Shown here: one piece after another, positions 8,612 to 18,375 of the stretch
Layout: each line of letters starts with the position of its first letter
Numbering within the stretch: the stretch's first letter is position 1
Assembly (NCBI GenBank): GCA_905221605.1
Contig: CAJNDS010002815.1
Span: 205,653-269,652 of the forward strand
Length of the DNA: 64,000 bases
Source of the DNA: Symbiodinium natans
Taxonomy: Eukaryota > Sar > Dinophyceae > Suessiales > Symbiodiniaceae
Reading direction: 5' to 3'
The notes under the pieces: generated by a model
Database searches by the model: none
What the model was told of the DNA's origin: nothing
The model's input: the letters and a program-made list of their open reading frames with translations, nothing else
Made by a program: the position numbers and the translations under genes

Positions 8612-10647
8612 ATGTCGCTTGCCGTGGAAGTCGGACTGCTGAGTGGGAAGACGACTACGGTGAGGGCAAGTCTGGACGAAACTGTGGAGACGTTGAAGCT
8701 TACTTAGACTTAGCCAATAGTTGAGCTTTAAACCTTTTTGGGTTCCCTAAACCTCAACCCTAAACCCTAAGCCCTAAACCCTAAACCCTTTGTCCCCCCC
8801 TTGGTTATTGGAGAAGTAAGGAAGGGACGGGCGCAGATGGCTCTCGGAATGGGGAGCGGGCGGCTTCTGGACTCACGGGGAGCCGTTCTGAGTGGATGTG
8901 TGCCGATCAAGGATGCCGGGATGCAGAATCTTGGTCAGAGTTGGGTATCATTTTACATTTTTACGGGCACTTAAACCCAATAAGGAATACAAATATATAT
9001 ATATATATATTTTTTTTTTTAAGTACGATCCCAACCATGAACTAGGAATGGTGACTCGCTGACCTTGCAGATCAACAAGGTTCAAGTTCAAGCCTCTGCG
9101 CGCGCCTTTGCTGCCATTCTTGGCGATGGGTCCGTCGTGTCCTGGGGCAATGCCGATTTTGGTGGTGACAGCAGCGCTGTTCAGGTTCAGCTGAAGCAGG
9201 TGCAGCAGATACAAGCCTCTGACAGTGCTTTTGCTGCCGTCCTTGTCGATGGATCCGTTGTGACCTGGGGTGAGGCTGTCTATGGTGGTGACAGTCGTGC
9301 TGTGCAGGATCAGCTGAAGGATGTGCAGCAGATACAATCCTCTGGCCACTCCTTTGCTGCCATTCTGGCCGATGGATCTGTGGTGACCTGGGGACAAGCT
9401 GATGCTGGTGGAGACAGTCGTGCTGTGCAGGATCAGTTGAAGAATGTGCAGCAGATCCAAGCGTCTACTGGCGCTTTCGCTGCCATTCTAGATGATGGAT
9501 CTGTCGTGACCTGGGGTAGTGTTGGCTGTGGCGGTGACAGCAGTGGGGTGCAGGATCAGCTGAAGCATGTGCAGCAGATACAAGCCTCTGTTGGTGGCGC
9601 TTTCGCTGCCATTCTTGCTGATGGATCCGTTGTGACCTGGGGTGAGGCTCGCTGCGGTGGCGACAGTAGTGCTGTGCAAGATCAGCTGAAGAACGTGCAG
9701 CATATTCAGGCCTCTTTCTGTGCTTTTGCTGCCATTCTTGCGGATGGATCTGTTGTCACCTGGGGTAATTCTAGCTCTGGTGGAGATAGTCGGGCGGTGC
9801 AGGAATACCTGAAGAGCGTACGCCAAATACAAGCCTCTGTCGATGCTTTTGCTGCCATCCGCAGCGACGGGTCCGTTGTGACTTGGGGTTCCGTTGGTTC
9901 TGGTGGCTTGGCAGCCCAGTGGTACCCTTTACCCCTTTTTTTGGTTCTGGGTTCCCTTATAAAGTAAACAACCAAAAAAAGGGTGCCCTTATTATAATAT
10001 GGGTTACTGAGCTACTAAGGTGGTGACAGCGGAGCTGTGCACGATCAGTTGAGGAATGTGCAGCAGGTCCAAGCCGCTGACGATGCCTTCGCTGCCATTC
10101 TGGCCGATGGATCTGTTGCTCGGTAGCCCAGTGGTACCCTTTTCCCTCTTTTGGTTCAAGGTTTTCTTATAAAGTAACCAACCCCAAACAAGGGTGCCCT
10201 TATCATGATATGGTTTCTGAGCTACCAAGGTTGCGACCTGGGGCAAGCCCGACTCAGGTGGCGACAGCCGTGCTGTGCAGGATCAGCTGAAAGATGTGGA
10301 GAAGGTACAGGCCTGCCTTTGCGGCGCTTTTGCTGCCATTTGTGGCGATGGATCCGTCGTGTCCTGGGGCAATGCCGACTTTGGTGGTGACAGTCGTGCG
10401 GTGCAGGATCAGCTGAAGAATGTGCAGCAGATCCTTGGTAGCCCAGTGGTACCCTTTCCTTTTTTTGTTATGGGTTCCCTTATAAAAAAAGGGTGCCCTT
10501 ATTTCTAGTATGGCTACTGGGCTACCAAGGATCATAGCCTCTGAGGGTGCTTTCACGGCCGTTCTAGACGATGGATCTGTTGTCGCGTGGGGTCAAGCTG
10601 ACTCAGGCGGTACAGTTGTGCGAGACGAGCTGGGAGCTCCAGAGTAG
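8612..10647 (+). CDS. Ubiquitin-like + RCC1-like repeat protein, six exons, 485 aa
   Basis: Exons 8612-8694, 8821-8925, 9046-9902, 10020-10114, 10230-10429 and 10530-10647 join in frame to 1458 bp, ATG to TAG. Residues 1 to about 72 (MSLAVEVGLLSGKTTTVRAS start, later DAGMQNGDSLTLQI) look like a ubiquitin-like beta-grasp domain. The rest is ten repeats of about 40 residues built on AFAAILADGSVVTWG, GGDS and AVQDQLKNVQQIQAS, an RCC1/HERC-like propeller pattern common in symbiotic dinoflagellate proteins. Its role is unknown; propellers of this type usually bind partners. All five introns are short elements (100-126 bp) flanked by 4-5 bp direct repeats, with donors GA, GA, GT, GT, GA. Exon 3 alone carries repeats 1-6 and part of 7. 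A decayed relative lies at 12016-12255. The exon structure is inferred from frame, target duplications and inverted-repeat ends. Family naming is from memory. Confidence 0.85.
8695..8820 (+). mobile_element. Intron 1 of the RCC1-like gene: introner with telomere-repeat core
   Basis: GAAG duplicated at both edges (8695-8698 and 8821-8824). Inside are inverted ends CTTACTTAGACTTAGCCAATA / CCAATAACC-side (TATTGGAGAAGTAAG at the right). The centre (8748-8790) is CCCTAAA/CCCTCAA repeats. GA donor, AG acceptor. Confidence 0.75.
8926..9045 (+). mobile_element. Intron 2 of the RCC1-like gene: introner, GA-AG
   Basis: Target duplication GAAT (8926 and 9046). Ends CTTGGTCAGAGTTGGG and CCCAACCATGAACTAG are imperfect inverted repeats. 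The core has (AT)n followed by T10. Splicing restores MQNGDSLTLQI. Confidence 0.8.
9903..10019 (+). mobile_element. Intron 3 of the RCC1-like gene: family C introner, GT-AG
   Basis: Target duplication GTGG. Ends CTTGGCAGCCCAGTGGTACC and GGGTTACTGAGCTACTAAG form the family C inverted repeat. Core motif GGTTC-GGGTTCCCTTATAAAGTAA. Splicing restores GSGGDSGAV across the junction. Confidence 0.9.
10115..10229 (+). mobile_element. Intron 4 of the RCC1-like gene: family C introner, GT-AG
   Basis: Perfect 5-bp target duplication GTTGC (10115-10119 and 10230-10234). The donor GT is supplied by the target and the acceptor AG by the element. Splicing restores DGSVATWG. Confidence 0.92.
10430..10529 (+). 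mobile_element. Intron 5 of the RCC1-like gene: family C introner, GA-AG
   Basis: Target duplication GATC. The GTAG at 10438 inside the left end looks like a donor, but using it produces a stop; only the GA donor at 10430 keeps the frame (VQQIIASEGAF). Confidence 0.88.
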
Positions 10648-10749
10648 TTCTTCCTGTCTCAGCCGCTGAGTTTCGAAGTTTTAGGGTTTAGGGTTTAGGG
10701 TTTAGGGGTTCAGGGGTTTAGGGTTTAGGGTTTAGGGTTGATCATCACT

Positions 10750-11665
10750 AGAAGCAGCGGCAGCAGCATCACGGCGATAGACTTGCACTTCGACCTGTGA
10801 AGACACAGCATCGCAGTCCGACCGACCAGGACCCTTGTTAGGGTCTAGGGTTAGGTTATTTGGCAAGCAGAAGGGGTTTTTGCTTTTTTCTGGACAAGGG
10901 TGGAGAAAGCCATTAGGTTTCCTTCACTGTGATTTGCAGGGAAAACGCAGAGGTTCTTTGGGATGTGCTTCCTGATTAAGACAAGCCTTGCCAAATGGAT
11001 AAACCGAAGCTCAGAAACCCCTAAATCCAACACCCTCGGCTCCAAAGCCGTAAGCTCTAAATGGTAGTCTTAGTAATCTTAATCCGGGTGGTTCTAGGTT
11101 GAACTCCCAGCCTTCCTGCAAGCCTTGAGTTTAGGATTTAGGCTTTGGGGTTCAGAGTTTAGCGGGTAAACGGTTGTGCGCGCCGCCTCGGCAGCCGGGC
11201 CAGCCCACGCCCCAAGGCCCAAGTAATTCCACAAACCAATTGGGTTTAGGGGTGGTTCAGGGTGCAAGGTTTTGAGGGAGGGCGAGTTCGAGGTGTTGCA
11301 GGGGGCCTCAGAAAAGTTCAGGCGTCCCGAGAAAACTGCCACGGCTGCCAGGAGGGTCCTAGGGGGTCTGTCTCAGGGATCCAGGAAGGGGTCCCAGACA
11401 AACTCAGAGGCTCCTCCCAGCGATTTTCCACTAAAATCGGAGGTCGTGCGTTTTCGGGTGCTGCTACTGTAGGAGCCCTCCAAGCGATTTTTCACTAACA
11501 TCGGTGGGGGGAAGTGTTACCCATAATAGGAACCTTAATATGATTTATGGTATATTCCTTAATTAAGGGATTTTGGAGTCTCTGGGTAGGAAGGGAAGGA
11601 GGCCGGATCCTGGTCTGCTTGTTTTGGCCGCCTCTCGGCTGGAAGCCGAGGCGAATTCATGTTCC
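10750..11665. other. Unassigned region with weak open frames
   Basis: Contains a + frame at 11272-11472 (EFEVLQGASEKFRRPEK, ending in a stop) and an unsupported minus frame at 10851-11045. Duplicated AGCGATTTTYCACTAA motifs occur at 11419 and 11483. No gene can be assigned. 11500-11580 is AT-rich. Confidence 0.4.
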
Positions 11666-12015
11666 ATCAGCCACAGTTTAGGGTTTAGGGTTTAGGGTTT
11701 AGGGTTTAGGGTTTAGGGTTTAGGGTTTAGGGTTTAGGGTTTAGGGTTTAGGGTTTAGGGTTTAGCTTGAGCAGCTTCGGCAAGCATCCGTGCCATGAGC
11801 AGTATATGACCTATGCTTGAATGTTTTTTTTTTGGTTCTGGGTTCCTTTTTTATAGCTACTTGTACCTCAGAAGTATATACATCTTGTTTTCCAGGGTCT
11901 ACTCCAAAGTAGGGATGAAGCCACAGACTCGAGACTAAGCCCAAAATGCCTATTTACAGCTTAAGCCGCTCAATCCTAACCCTACACCATGTTATATCTA
12001 TGGGTCTTGATCTTG

Positions 12016-12255
12016 TTGCGTGGACCGTGCAGGATCAGCCGAAGAATGTGCTGCAAATACTACAAGCCTTTGACATTCTTGGTGGATCCGTTGTCACCTG
12101 GAGCGATGCTTCTGAGGGTGGTGACAGTGGTGCCGTGCAGGATCAACTGAAGGATGTGCGGCAGATCCAGCTTGTGCCGCCATTTGTGACGATGGTTCCG
12201 TTGTGACCTGGGCTCGTGCGGGCTCTGGTGGTAACAGTGCTACTGTGGGGGACTG
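12016..12255 (+). pseudogene. Decayed RCC1-like repeat fragment
   Basis: Reads VQDQPKNVLQILQAFD, then directly GGSVVTW (about ten residues of the repeat missing), then GGDSGAVQDQLKDVRQIQ, after which a small deletion shifts the frame to AAICDDGSVVTWARAGSGGN. About 1.4 kb downstream of the intact RCC1-like gene and in the same orientation. Likely a decayed duplicate. 11826-11860 (TTGGTTCTGGGTTCC) resembles a piece of a family C introner. Confidence 0.8.
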
Positions 12256-12313
12256 CACAAAAGATCTGCTCGTCTTGCTTGCGCAGGCTAGAATACTTGT
12301 ACATGCTTCAATG

Positions 12314-12400
12314 TGGGGATTACGAAAATACGGACCCCTAATCTAGTCCCCCCCAAATAGTAGGATTCCCTTATCATGAGGACCCCAACAAGGTACCCGT
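12314..12400. mobile_element. Family E repeat, copy 2
   Basis: Same order of motifs as 3659-3745 (TTACGAAAATA...GACCCCTAA, AGTAGGATTCCCTTA, GGACCCCAACAAGGTACCC). No terminal inverted repeats seen. Confidence 0.6.
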
Positions 12401-12509
12401 ACTTCCGCCCCGTATGTGACCGCAGTAGCAGCAAGCACCAGCACAGTGCAAGCTCTGCACAAGGATCTCTGGGCATTGCATCGAAGTGCCGACGAGACTG
12501 TTTTGTCAA

Positions 12510-14815
12510 GCCTAGGGTTAGGGTTTAGGGTTTAAGACCTGAAGAAAGCAACCCCAAACTCTCAAGCCCTAAACTCTAAACCCTAAACCCTAAACCCTAA
12601 ACCCTAAACCCTAAACCCTAAACTCTAAACCCTAAACCCTAAACCCTAAACCCTAAACCCTAAACCCTAAACCCTAAACTAGGCCTATGCGATGCTTTAC
12701 CTGCCCTTCTGCCCTCACCCTGAAGAACCGCATGTTTCGATTATTTCAAGCTTGTAGTCTCTGTCTAGGACTAGGACACTAGCCTAACACTACCCCTCTA
12801 AAAATCACATTACTTACCCATAAAGGAAAAAGGTACCCCACATAAACATTTTAGTCCACTAGGCCCCCAAACCATCCGCCCTGAACCCTAACAACTCCCC
12901 CAACTCCCTCATTGGCCCGATAAGATAGCTTCGTGCCACTCGGGTTTAGGGTTTTAGGTTTGGGGGATTCAGGGTTTGAGGGTCTACGTCGTATTTTAGG
13001 GTTTTCGTCAGGTTTGGGGGATTTAGGGTTTCAGGGTCTACCCTAAACCCTAAACACTAAACCCTAAAGGGTTTAGGGTTGGCCAGTCCTCCGACTCTTG
13101 GACTCGCGGCCGCAGTGTTGGGTTTGGGGTTGAGGGTTTAACCCCAAACCCTAAACCCTAAACCTTAAACCCTCAACTCTCAGCCCTAAGCCCTAAACCC
13201 CAAACCCCAAACCCCAAACCCCAAACCCCAAACCCCAAACCCCAAACCCTAAACCCTAAACCCTAAACCCTAAACCTTGAAGGTAGGACCCAGCACATCA
13301 GGGCACGATACAAAAAAATCTCGAGCTTTGCCCACTCTTTCCTGTTGTGGTTGAAGCCTGGGCTCTGTTTTAGGGTTTGGGGTTTAGGGTTTAGGGTTTC
13401 TTGTTGCTCTTAGTGCTTTGGGGTTCAGGGTTTAGGGTTGGGATGTCTAACAGTCACAATGCCTGCTAAGGACTGTTATTACAAGGGGTTAGGTTTAGGG
13501 TTTAAGGGTTTACAGCCTGAAGAAAGAAATTCCAAACTCTCAAGCTCTAAACCTTAAACCCTAAACCCTAAACCCTAGACCCTAAACCCTAAACCCCGAA
13601 CCCTGAACCCCAAACCCTAATCCCTAAACCCGAATGAAACCCTAAACCTAAACCATAAACTCGTCTGGACTTCGTGGGGTCGCTTTTGTTATCCTGCCGG
13701 AAGCTCGCCCACCTTGCCACCGCTAGTGCTACAACTAGCACGTGGACAACGGTTTAGGGTTTAGGGTTGAGGGTTGAGGGTTTAGGGTTTAGGGTTTAGG
13801 GTTTAGGGAAATTTAACATATTCGCTGGAAGGATTGCTGGTGTTCCCCAGGCCCTAAACCCCCCAAAGTTGATTCGAAACATCCACTATAGGTCCTAAGC
13901 CTTAGACCCAACAGCCCACCCTCAACAGCCTCATCATAGTTCCCCCACCACGAAGCTTTGCCTGCCTTTCTGCCCCTACCCTCAGCAAGCCGCATGTTTC
14001 GATTGTTTCAAGATTTTAGTCTGTGTCTAGGACTGGGACATTGGCCTAACTCCTTTCCCTTTATAATCCCATTATGTACCCGTAAAGGAGAAAGGTACGC
14101 CACATAAACGTTCTAGTTCACTAGGCCCCCAAACCATCCGCCCTGAACCCTAAACAAATGCCCCCCCCCCCCCCCCCCCTCTCCCTGATAGCTTTGTGGT
14201 GCAACACTCAGGTTTAGGGTTTTAGGTTTGGCGGATTTAGGGTTTCAGGGTCTACGTAGGAGTTTAGGGTTCCAGGAATTAGGGTTGGCCAGGCCTCCAC
14301 CATTTGGGAACGCCTCGGACTCTTTGACTCGCGGCCGCAGTGTTGAGGGTTCAGCACTAAACCCCAAACCCTAGACCCCAAACCCTAAACGTTGAGGGTG
14401 CACTTGTCGGCCACATTCTGTCATAGCTTCTTGCACCGCCACATAGCCTAGGCCAGGCTCAACATTCGCCCAAGCCCTAGACCCTAAACCCTAAACCCTA
14501 AACCCCAAACCCCAAACCCTAAACCCTAAACCTGTAAATGTAGGTCCCAGCACATCAGGGCACTTTTTGTTCATAAAAAGTCCTTGTGGTTGAAGCCCGG
14601 GCTCTGTTTAACGGTTCTTGTTGTTGCTAAACCTTGCCCTTGGGTTTAGGGTTTAGGGTTTAGGGTTTAGGGTTTAGGGTTTAGGGTTTAGGGTTTAGGG
14701 TTTAGGGTTTAGGGTTTAGGGTTTAGGGTTTAGGGTTTAGGGTTTAGGGATGTTCCCCTTTATTCTAACAGTCATAGTCCCTGTTAAGGACTGTTAGTAT
14801 AAGGGGGAACATCCC
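12510..14815. repeat. Tandem duplication, two units of about 1-1.3 kb
   Basis: Unit 1 (about 12510-13490) and unit 2 (about 13495-14815) share in the same order: CCTGAAGAAAG-AACTCTCAAGC; CGCATGTTTCGATTRTTTCAAG; TCTAGGACT; AGGCCCCCAAACCATCCGCC; TGACTCGCGGCCGCAGTGTTG; CCCAGCACATCAGGGCAC; TTGTGGTTGAAGCC; and a family A element at the end. They differ by point changes, a C19 tract (14160-14179) present only in unit 2, and different lengths of the telomere-like arrays in between. Confidence 0.85.
14747..14813. mobile_element. Family A inverted-repeat element, copy 3
   Basis: GGGATGTTCCCC...CTAACAGTC and GACTGTTAGTATAAGGGGGAACATCCC fold into a near-perfect hairpin. The corresponding element of duplication unit 1 (13440-13490) has lost its left arm. 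Confidence 0.85.
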
Positions 14816-14819
14816 AATT

Positions 14820-15275
14820 CTCAGTCGTTTTTTGGTTGGTGCTATTGCTATTTTTTCTGATTGGGAGCGTTTATTAATTTAGCCTTTGTATTCTTATTCT
14901 GCTCAATCTTAGATGACAATGATGGCAAGTGTGATGATCGTAATGATGATGGTGCTGGTGATGATTTTCCCTGAGTCAACTCGTACAAAGCGGGCACTAC
15001 CCCCCCCACCCCCCCCTGCACCAAACACCCTAAGCCCCAAACCCTAAACCCCAAGCCCTAAACCCCAAACCCTAAACCCCAAACCCCAAGCCCCAAGCCC
15101 TTAAAAGTTGGCACATTCCTGGGTAGTAGGTGCCACCCGCAGGACTGCCAGCCGATGAGTTCTTACGGGGTTCAGGGGCCTAGGCCTTCAAATCCTAAAC
15201 CCCCAAACCCCTCAAAACCCTAAACAAACCTAAACCCTAAACCCTAAACCGTAGGGGGAGCTTAGGATTGAGACA
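14820..15275. other. Unassigned stretch
   Basis: A T-rich segment (14825-14900), a GATGATGG-rich segment (14915-14965), C tracts (15000-15017), mixed CCCTAAA/CCCCAAA repeats and a short CTTGGGTAG-type segment. I see no gene. Confidence 0.5.
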
Positions 15276-15495
15276 CCTTGAGGCAAATATGGCCGACAGT
15301 CAAGGGATGAAAGGAGGACCCTTATCAGGGACCTTTTGGGAGTTCTTTAGGGGTTATTTGGGGGCTACTCAGGTATATTTAGAGGCTACATAAGGTATAT
15401 ATAGGGGTTCTAAACGGTGTATATATATATATATGTATAGGGGAATAAGATATAGGGTCCCGCCTTTTACCCCTTGAGGCAAACATGGCCGACAG
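15276..15495 (+). mobile_element. Family M element flanked by a 24-bp direct repeat
   Basis: CCTTGAGGCAAAYATGGCCG plus ACAG occurs at 15276-15299 and 15472-15495 with one mismatch. Between them is a 172-bp family M element (GGACCCTTATCAGGGACC, TATATA runs, GGGGAATAAGAT). The right copy leads into an open frame (MADSLSRANDDARGRMPDF). The repeat contains TTGAG|GCAAA, so a GC-AG splice removes the insert and one copy exactly. Confidence 0.7.
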
Positions 15496-15645
15496 CCTCT
15501 CACGTGCCAACGATGATGCCCGAGGCCGGATGCCGGATTTCTGTCCAAGGCTTCGCTCGGGGTTTGGGGTTTAGGGTTTGAAGTTTGGGGTTTAGGGTTT
15601 GGGGTTTGGGGTTTAGAGGGCTTTAGTCTTTCTGGGTATCAGCGC

Positions 15646-15860
15646 CTCGCGGAGACAGTGGAGTTTGATGATTTGAGCCCTAAGCCCCAGGCCCCAAGCC
15701 CCAAGCCCGAAACCCCAAACCCTAAACCCTAAACCGTTAAACCCTAAACCCTAAGCAGGCACGAACAAGAGGAGGGCTCTGGAGGTCTGCAAGAGATGCG
15801 ACCGCGTGAAGGTGGTACGCCGCGGGGCTGGCGCTTTGAGGGGCGTCCGAGAGACTAATC
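15646..15860 (+). CDS. Two probable short exons, unknown protein
   Basis: 15646-15680 reads YQRLAETVEFDDL. After a CCCTAAA array and a TAAGCAG acceptor, 15757-15858 reads RHEQEEGSGGLQEMRPREGG and continues to GWRFEGRPRD before a TAA. Composition is protein-like but no family is recognised. A family L element follows directly. Confidence 0.4.
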
Positions 15861-15866
15861 AGGCTG

Positions 15867-15962
15867 GTTCTTAGAAGGGAATGAGGGAATGAGGTACCGT
15901 ATATAATCCCTTAAAGGGTATTATATAGGGCCCTAATCCCGCATGCCCTACTAAGAACCAGG
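15867..15962. mobile_element. Family L inverted-repeat element, copy 1
   Basis: CTGGTTCTTAGAAGGGAATG at the left pairs with CCCTACTAAGAACCAG at the right. A second copy is at 58485-58574. Confidence 0.8.
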
Positions 15963-15977
15963 GACCAATGAAATCGA

Positions 15978-16070
15978 CAAGCCCTTTTGGGTGGTTTATG
16001 TTTCCTTTGTTTGGTAGCAAGAGGATCGTCTTCAGGAAGATTTTTGAGAGGGCTTAAACGGCCAACCCAG
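15978..16070. mobile_element. Family P element, copy 1
   Basis: AAGCCCTTTTGGGTGG at the left; GAAGATTTTTGAGAGGGCTTAA-CGGCCAACCCAG at the right. The right end closely matches 53188-53220 (intron 1 of the DUF5692-like gene). Confidence 0.6.
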
Positions 16071-16239
16071 CATCGACTAGGGATCTCAAGATGGGCACTT
16101 CCCAAAATGGGGCACACCCGTATGATGTCAAGAACAGTCGTTAACGGAGTCTCTGGATTGGGATTTCTACACCTAGGGTGATTGAGGGTTTATGGTGGTT
16201 TGGGAATTAGTGTTTTTTTGGTTTTATATGTTTTTCTTG

Positions 16240-16240
<1 letters not shown>

Positions 16241-16270
<30 letters not shown>
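16241..16270. repeat. Poly-G tract (about 29)
   Basis: The longest homopolymer run in the window. It is preceded by a T-rich stretch. There is no coding context. Confidence 0.95.
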
Positions 16271-16271
<1 letters not shown>

Positions 16272-16514
16272 AGAAGTTTAGGATTAAGGGTTCAGAAATT
16301 GAGCGTTTAGCCTCTTTTCTTTTGCTTGAAAAACAATCCTGAAGCTAGCGCTCGTTTCTCAGGGCTCGGCTACAGCTGAAGCACTCAGTTGTTGCTCTCG
16401 ACACCACGAGCAGAATCTCCCATATGCGAATGCTACTCAAAAATTCGCGTCCTGAACCCTAAGCCCTGAATCCTAAGCCCTAAACCCTAAACCCTAAACC
16501 CTAAACCCTAAACT

Positions 16515-16573
16515 CATCTTCATGCTATCTGGAGAACAGTCCAGAGTTACGAGGACGGCCACCTTTGGGTTCA
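16515..16573 (+). CDS. Possible short exon
   Basis: Reads HLHAIWRTVQSYEDGHLWVQD to a TGA, between two CCCTAAA arrays. Protein-like composition is the only support. Confidence 0.35.
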
Positions 16574-17220
16574 AGACTGAACCCTTAACCCCTAAACGTC
16601 AGTCGTTAAATGGGTGGGTCGGGCAACCCTAAACCCTAAACCCTAAACCCTAAACCCTAAACCCTAAACCCTAAACCCTAAACCCTAAACCCTAACCCTA
16701 AACCCTAAACCCTAAACCCTAAACCCTAAACCCCCATTGAACGTCCTAGGATCCTAAGGTGTTCCTCGCCCTGAAGCCTAAACACCCCTTAAAGCCCCCA
16801 AAGCCCTGTACTTTAGACCAACAAAACCCCATCAACCCCAGAAACACTAGAAGCCCTATGTACCCTAAACACCCTACGAAGCCCCGAAAATCTGCACTGC
16901 CCCAAACCTGGTTTAGGGTTTAGGGCTTAGGGCTTAGGGCTTAGGGCTTGGGGCTTAGGGCTTGGGGTTTGGGGTTTGGGGTTTAGGGTTTAGGGTTGCA
17001 GATTCAAGGGTGAACTTCAGAGTTCACTCCAACCCCAACCCCAGTCCCCAACCGCCCCACCGCAAGACCCTCGGCTGTCTCGGGTTGATTCAGCCTCAAC
17101 CCTCAGCCCTAAACCCTGAACCCTGAATCCCCTACTTCCTAAATCCCAAACCCTAAACCCCGAACCCTGAACTGTACATACGAGGAAGGATGTTGGGGTT
17201 TTTGTTCTAGGAATTCTGAG

Positions 17221-17325
17221 GTGCAAAAGTCAGAAGCTTGGCGGGCTTGGGACGGCATGTGGATGCTGGTGAAGAGCTCATGGCCGTATGTTGGAGAGCA
17301 GGCCTTTTCGACCGGAGGTTTAAGG
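17221..17325 (+). CDS. Possible exon with TPR-like helix
   Basis: After GAATTCTGAG, one frame reads LAGLGRHVDAGEELMAVCWR and AGLFDRR (TPR-like), while another is also open (SEAWRAWDGMWMLVKSSW). I prefer the first because it resembles the other alpha-solenoid fragments. The frame choice is unresolved. Confidence 0.4.
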
Positions 17326-17564
17326 GCTTTAGGGAGCTTGGTGAGGGCTGGGAGGAGTTTAGGGAGCTTTAGGGGGTTTAGAGAGTTTAGGGAGTTCAGG
17401 GTTCAGGGTTCGGGGAGTTTAGTGTTGAGGGTTGTGATCCCCCAAGCCCTGAACCTAAGTTCTTTAGGGTTGTACGAGGGGGTTTTAGGTTTTGGGATCT
17501 TCGGGTTTTAGGGTCTCGGCCCTAGGGTCTGGGAGGTTCAGGGCTTTAGACTTTTCAGGCTCCA

Positions 17565-17735
17565 GGGACCCTTATAAGGGACCTTTGGGGTTCTTCAGGG
17601 GTGATTTAGAGGATACAAAGGTGCATAGGGACTATATATGGTGTATATATATGGTTTACATAGGGAGGGTCATATGGGGGAATGAGATTAAGGGTCCCTT
17701 CTAGGGCTCCCTCTTTCTACCCTTAAGGGCACCGA
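17565..17735. mobile_element. Family M element, copy 2
   Basis: GGGACCCTTATAAGGGACC, TTTGGGGTTCTT, TATATATGGTG runs and GGGGAATGAGATTAAGGGTCCC, in the order of 15300-15471. No long flanking duplication is evident. Confidence 0.7.
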
Positions 17736-17827
17736 TGCCAGGAGCTCGGGACTCGGCTTGGCGTAGGGTAAGGGTTTGTGGGGCCTCCAGCTGTCGACAC
17801 CTCAGGGGTTTTAGCTTTAGGCCTTGC

Positions 17828-17965
17828 TTGAGTTTGGGGTTTGGGGTTTGGGGTTTGGGGTTTGGGGTTTGGGGTTTAGGGGTTTAGGGGTTTAGGGGTT
17901 TAGGGGTTTAGGGGTTTAGGGGTTTGGGGTTTAGGGGTTGGGGTTTGGGGTTTAGGGTTTAGGAC
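17828..17965. repeat. Variant array: TTTGGGG heptamers then TTTAGGGG octamers
   Basis: Seven TTTGGGG heptamers give way abruptly to seven TTTAGGGG octamers and then mixed units. Each block is internally uniform. Confidence 0.9.
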
Positions 17966-18119
17966 CAAAGTTTAGGATGCATTTAGGAGTTTCATCCCAA
18001 CATTCTTCAGGGTTTTGAAGGCCAGCCCTCCACAGCGAGAGCCCCTGCGAAGCCCTGCCAAGGGGGAGGGGGGCGGGGGGCGAAGATAGTCAAAGAAATG
18101 AAGGTCCACTCCCCCCAAT

Positions 18120-18221
18120 CAATTGGGATGTTCCCCTGAAACTAACAGTCCTTCATCGGGATGAGAATAGGGGGAACTATCACCCCTACTAAAGACTGTT
18201 ACTAGAAGGGGGAACATCCCA
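18120..18221. mobile_element. Family A inverted-repeat element, copy 4
   Basis: TTGGGATGTTCCCCTGAAACT at the left pairs with AGAAGGGGGAACATCCCAA at the right, with inner arms AACAGTCCTT / AAAGACTGTT. Confidence 0.85.
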
Positions 18222-18265
18222 AGCAGTCAGCCTTGAAGCCATGTAGCCTGTATAGCCTCCTCCAG

Positions 18266-18349
18266 GTGCGGCGGATGCGGCGGACGTCTTCCGTGAAGCA
18301 TGGAGTTTGGTCCGGAAGGCATTCGAACCGGAGCTGTTTACGGGCCTAG
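18266..18349 (+). CDS. Probable exon, helical protein
   Basis: After TCCTCCAG, the frame beginning at 18268 reads AADAADVFREAWSLVRKAF and EPELFTG, an amphipathic helix with clear coding character. A family M element begins shortly afterwards (about 18376), so the exon is probably followed by an intron. Confidence 0.55.
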   Translation: MRRMRRTSSVKHGVWSGRHSNRSCLRA

Positions 18350-18375
18350 GGCTCCTCGGGTTTATGAATCAAGCG

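Noticed and set aside
8948-9832. Minus-strand ORFs over the RCC1-like exon
   Set aside because: Shadows of the repeated + strand coding units.
10851-11045. Minus-strand 64-codon ORF
   Set aside because: Isolated, without supporting splice sites or neighbours; probably chance.
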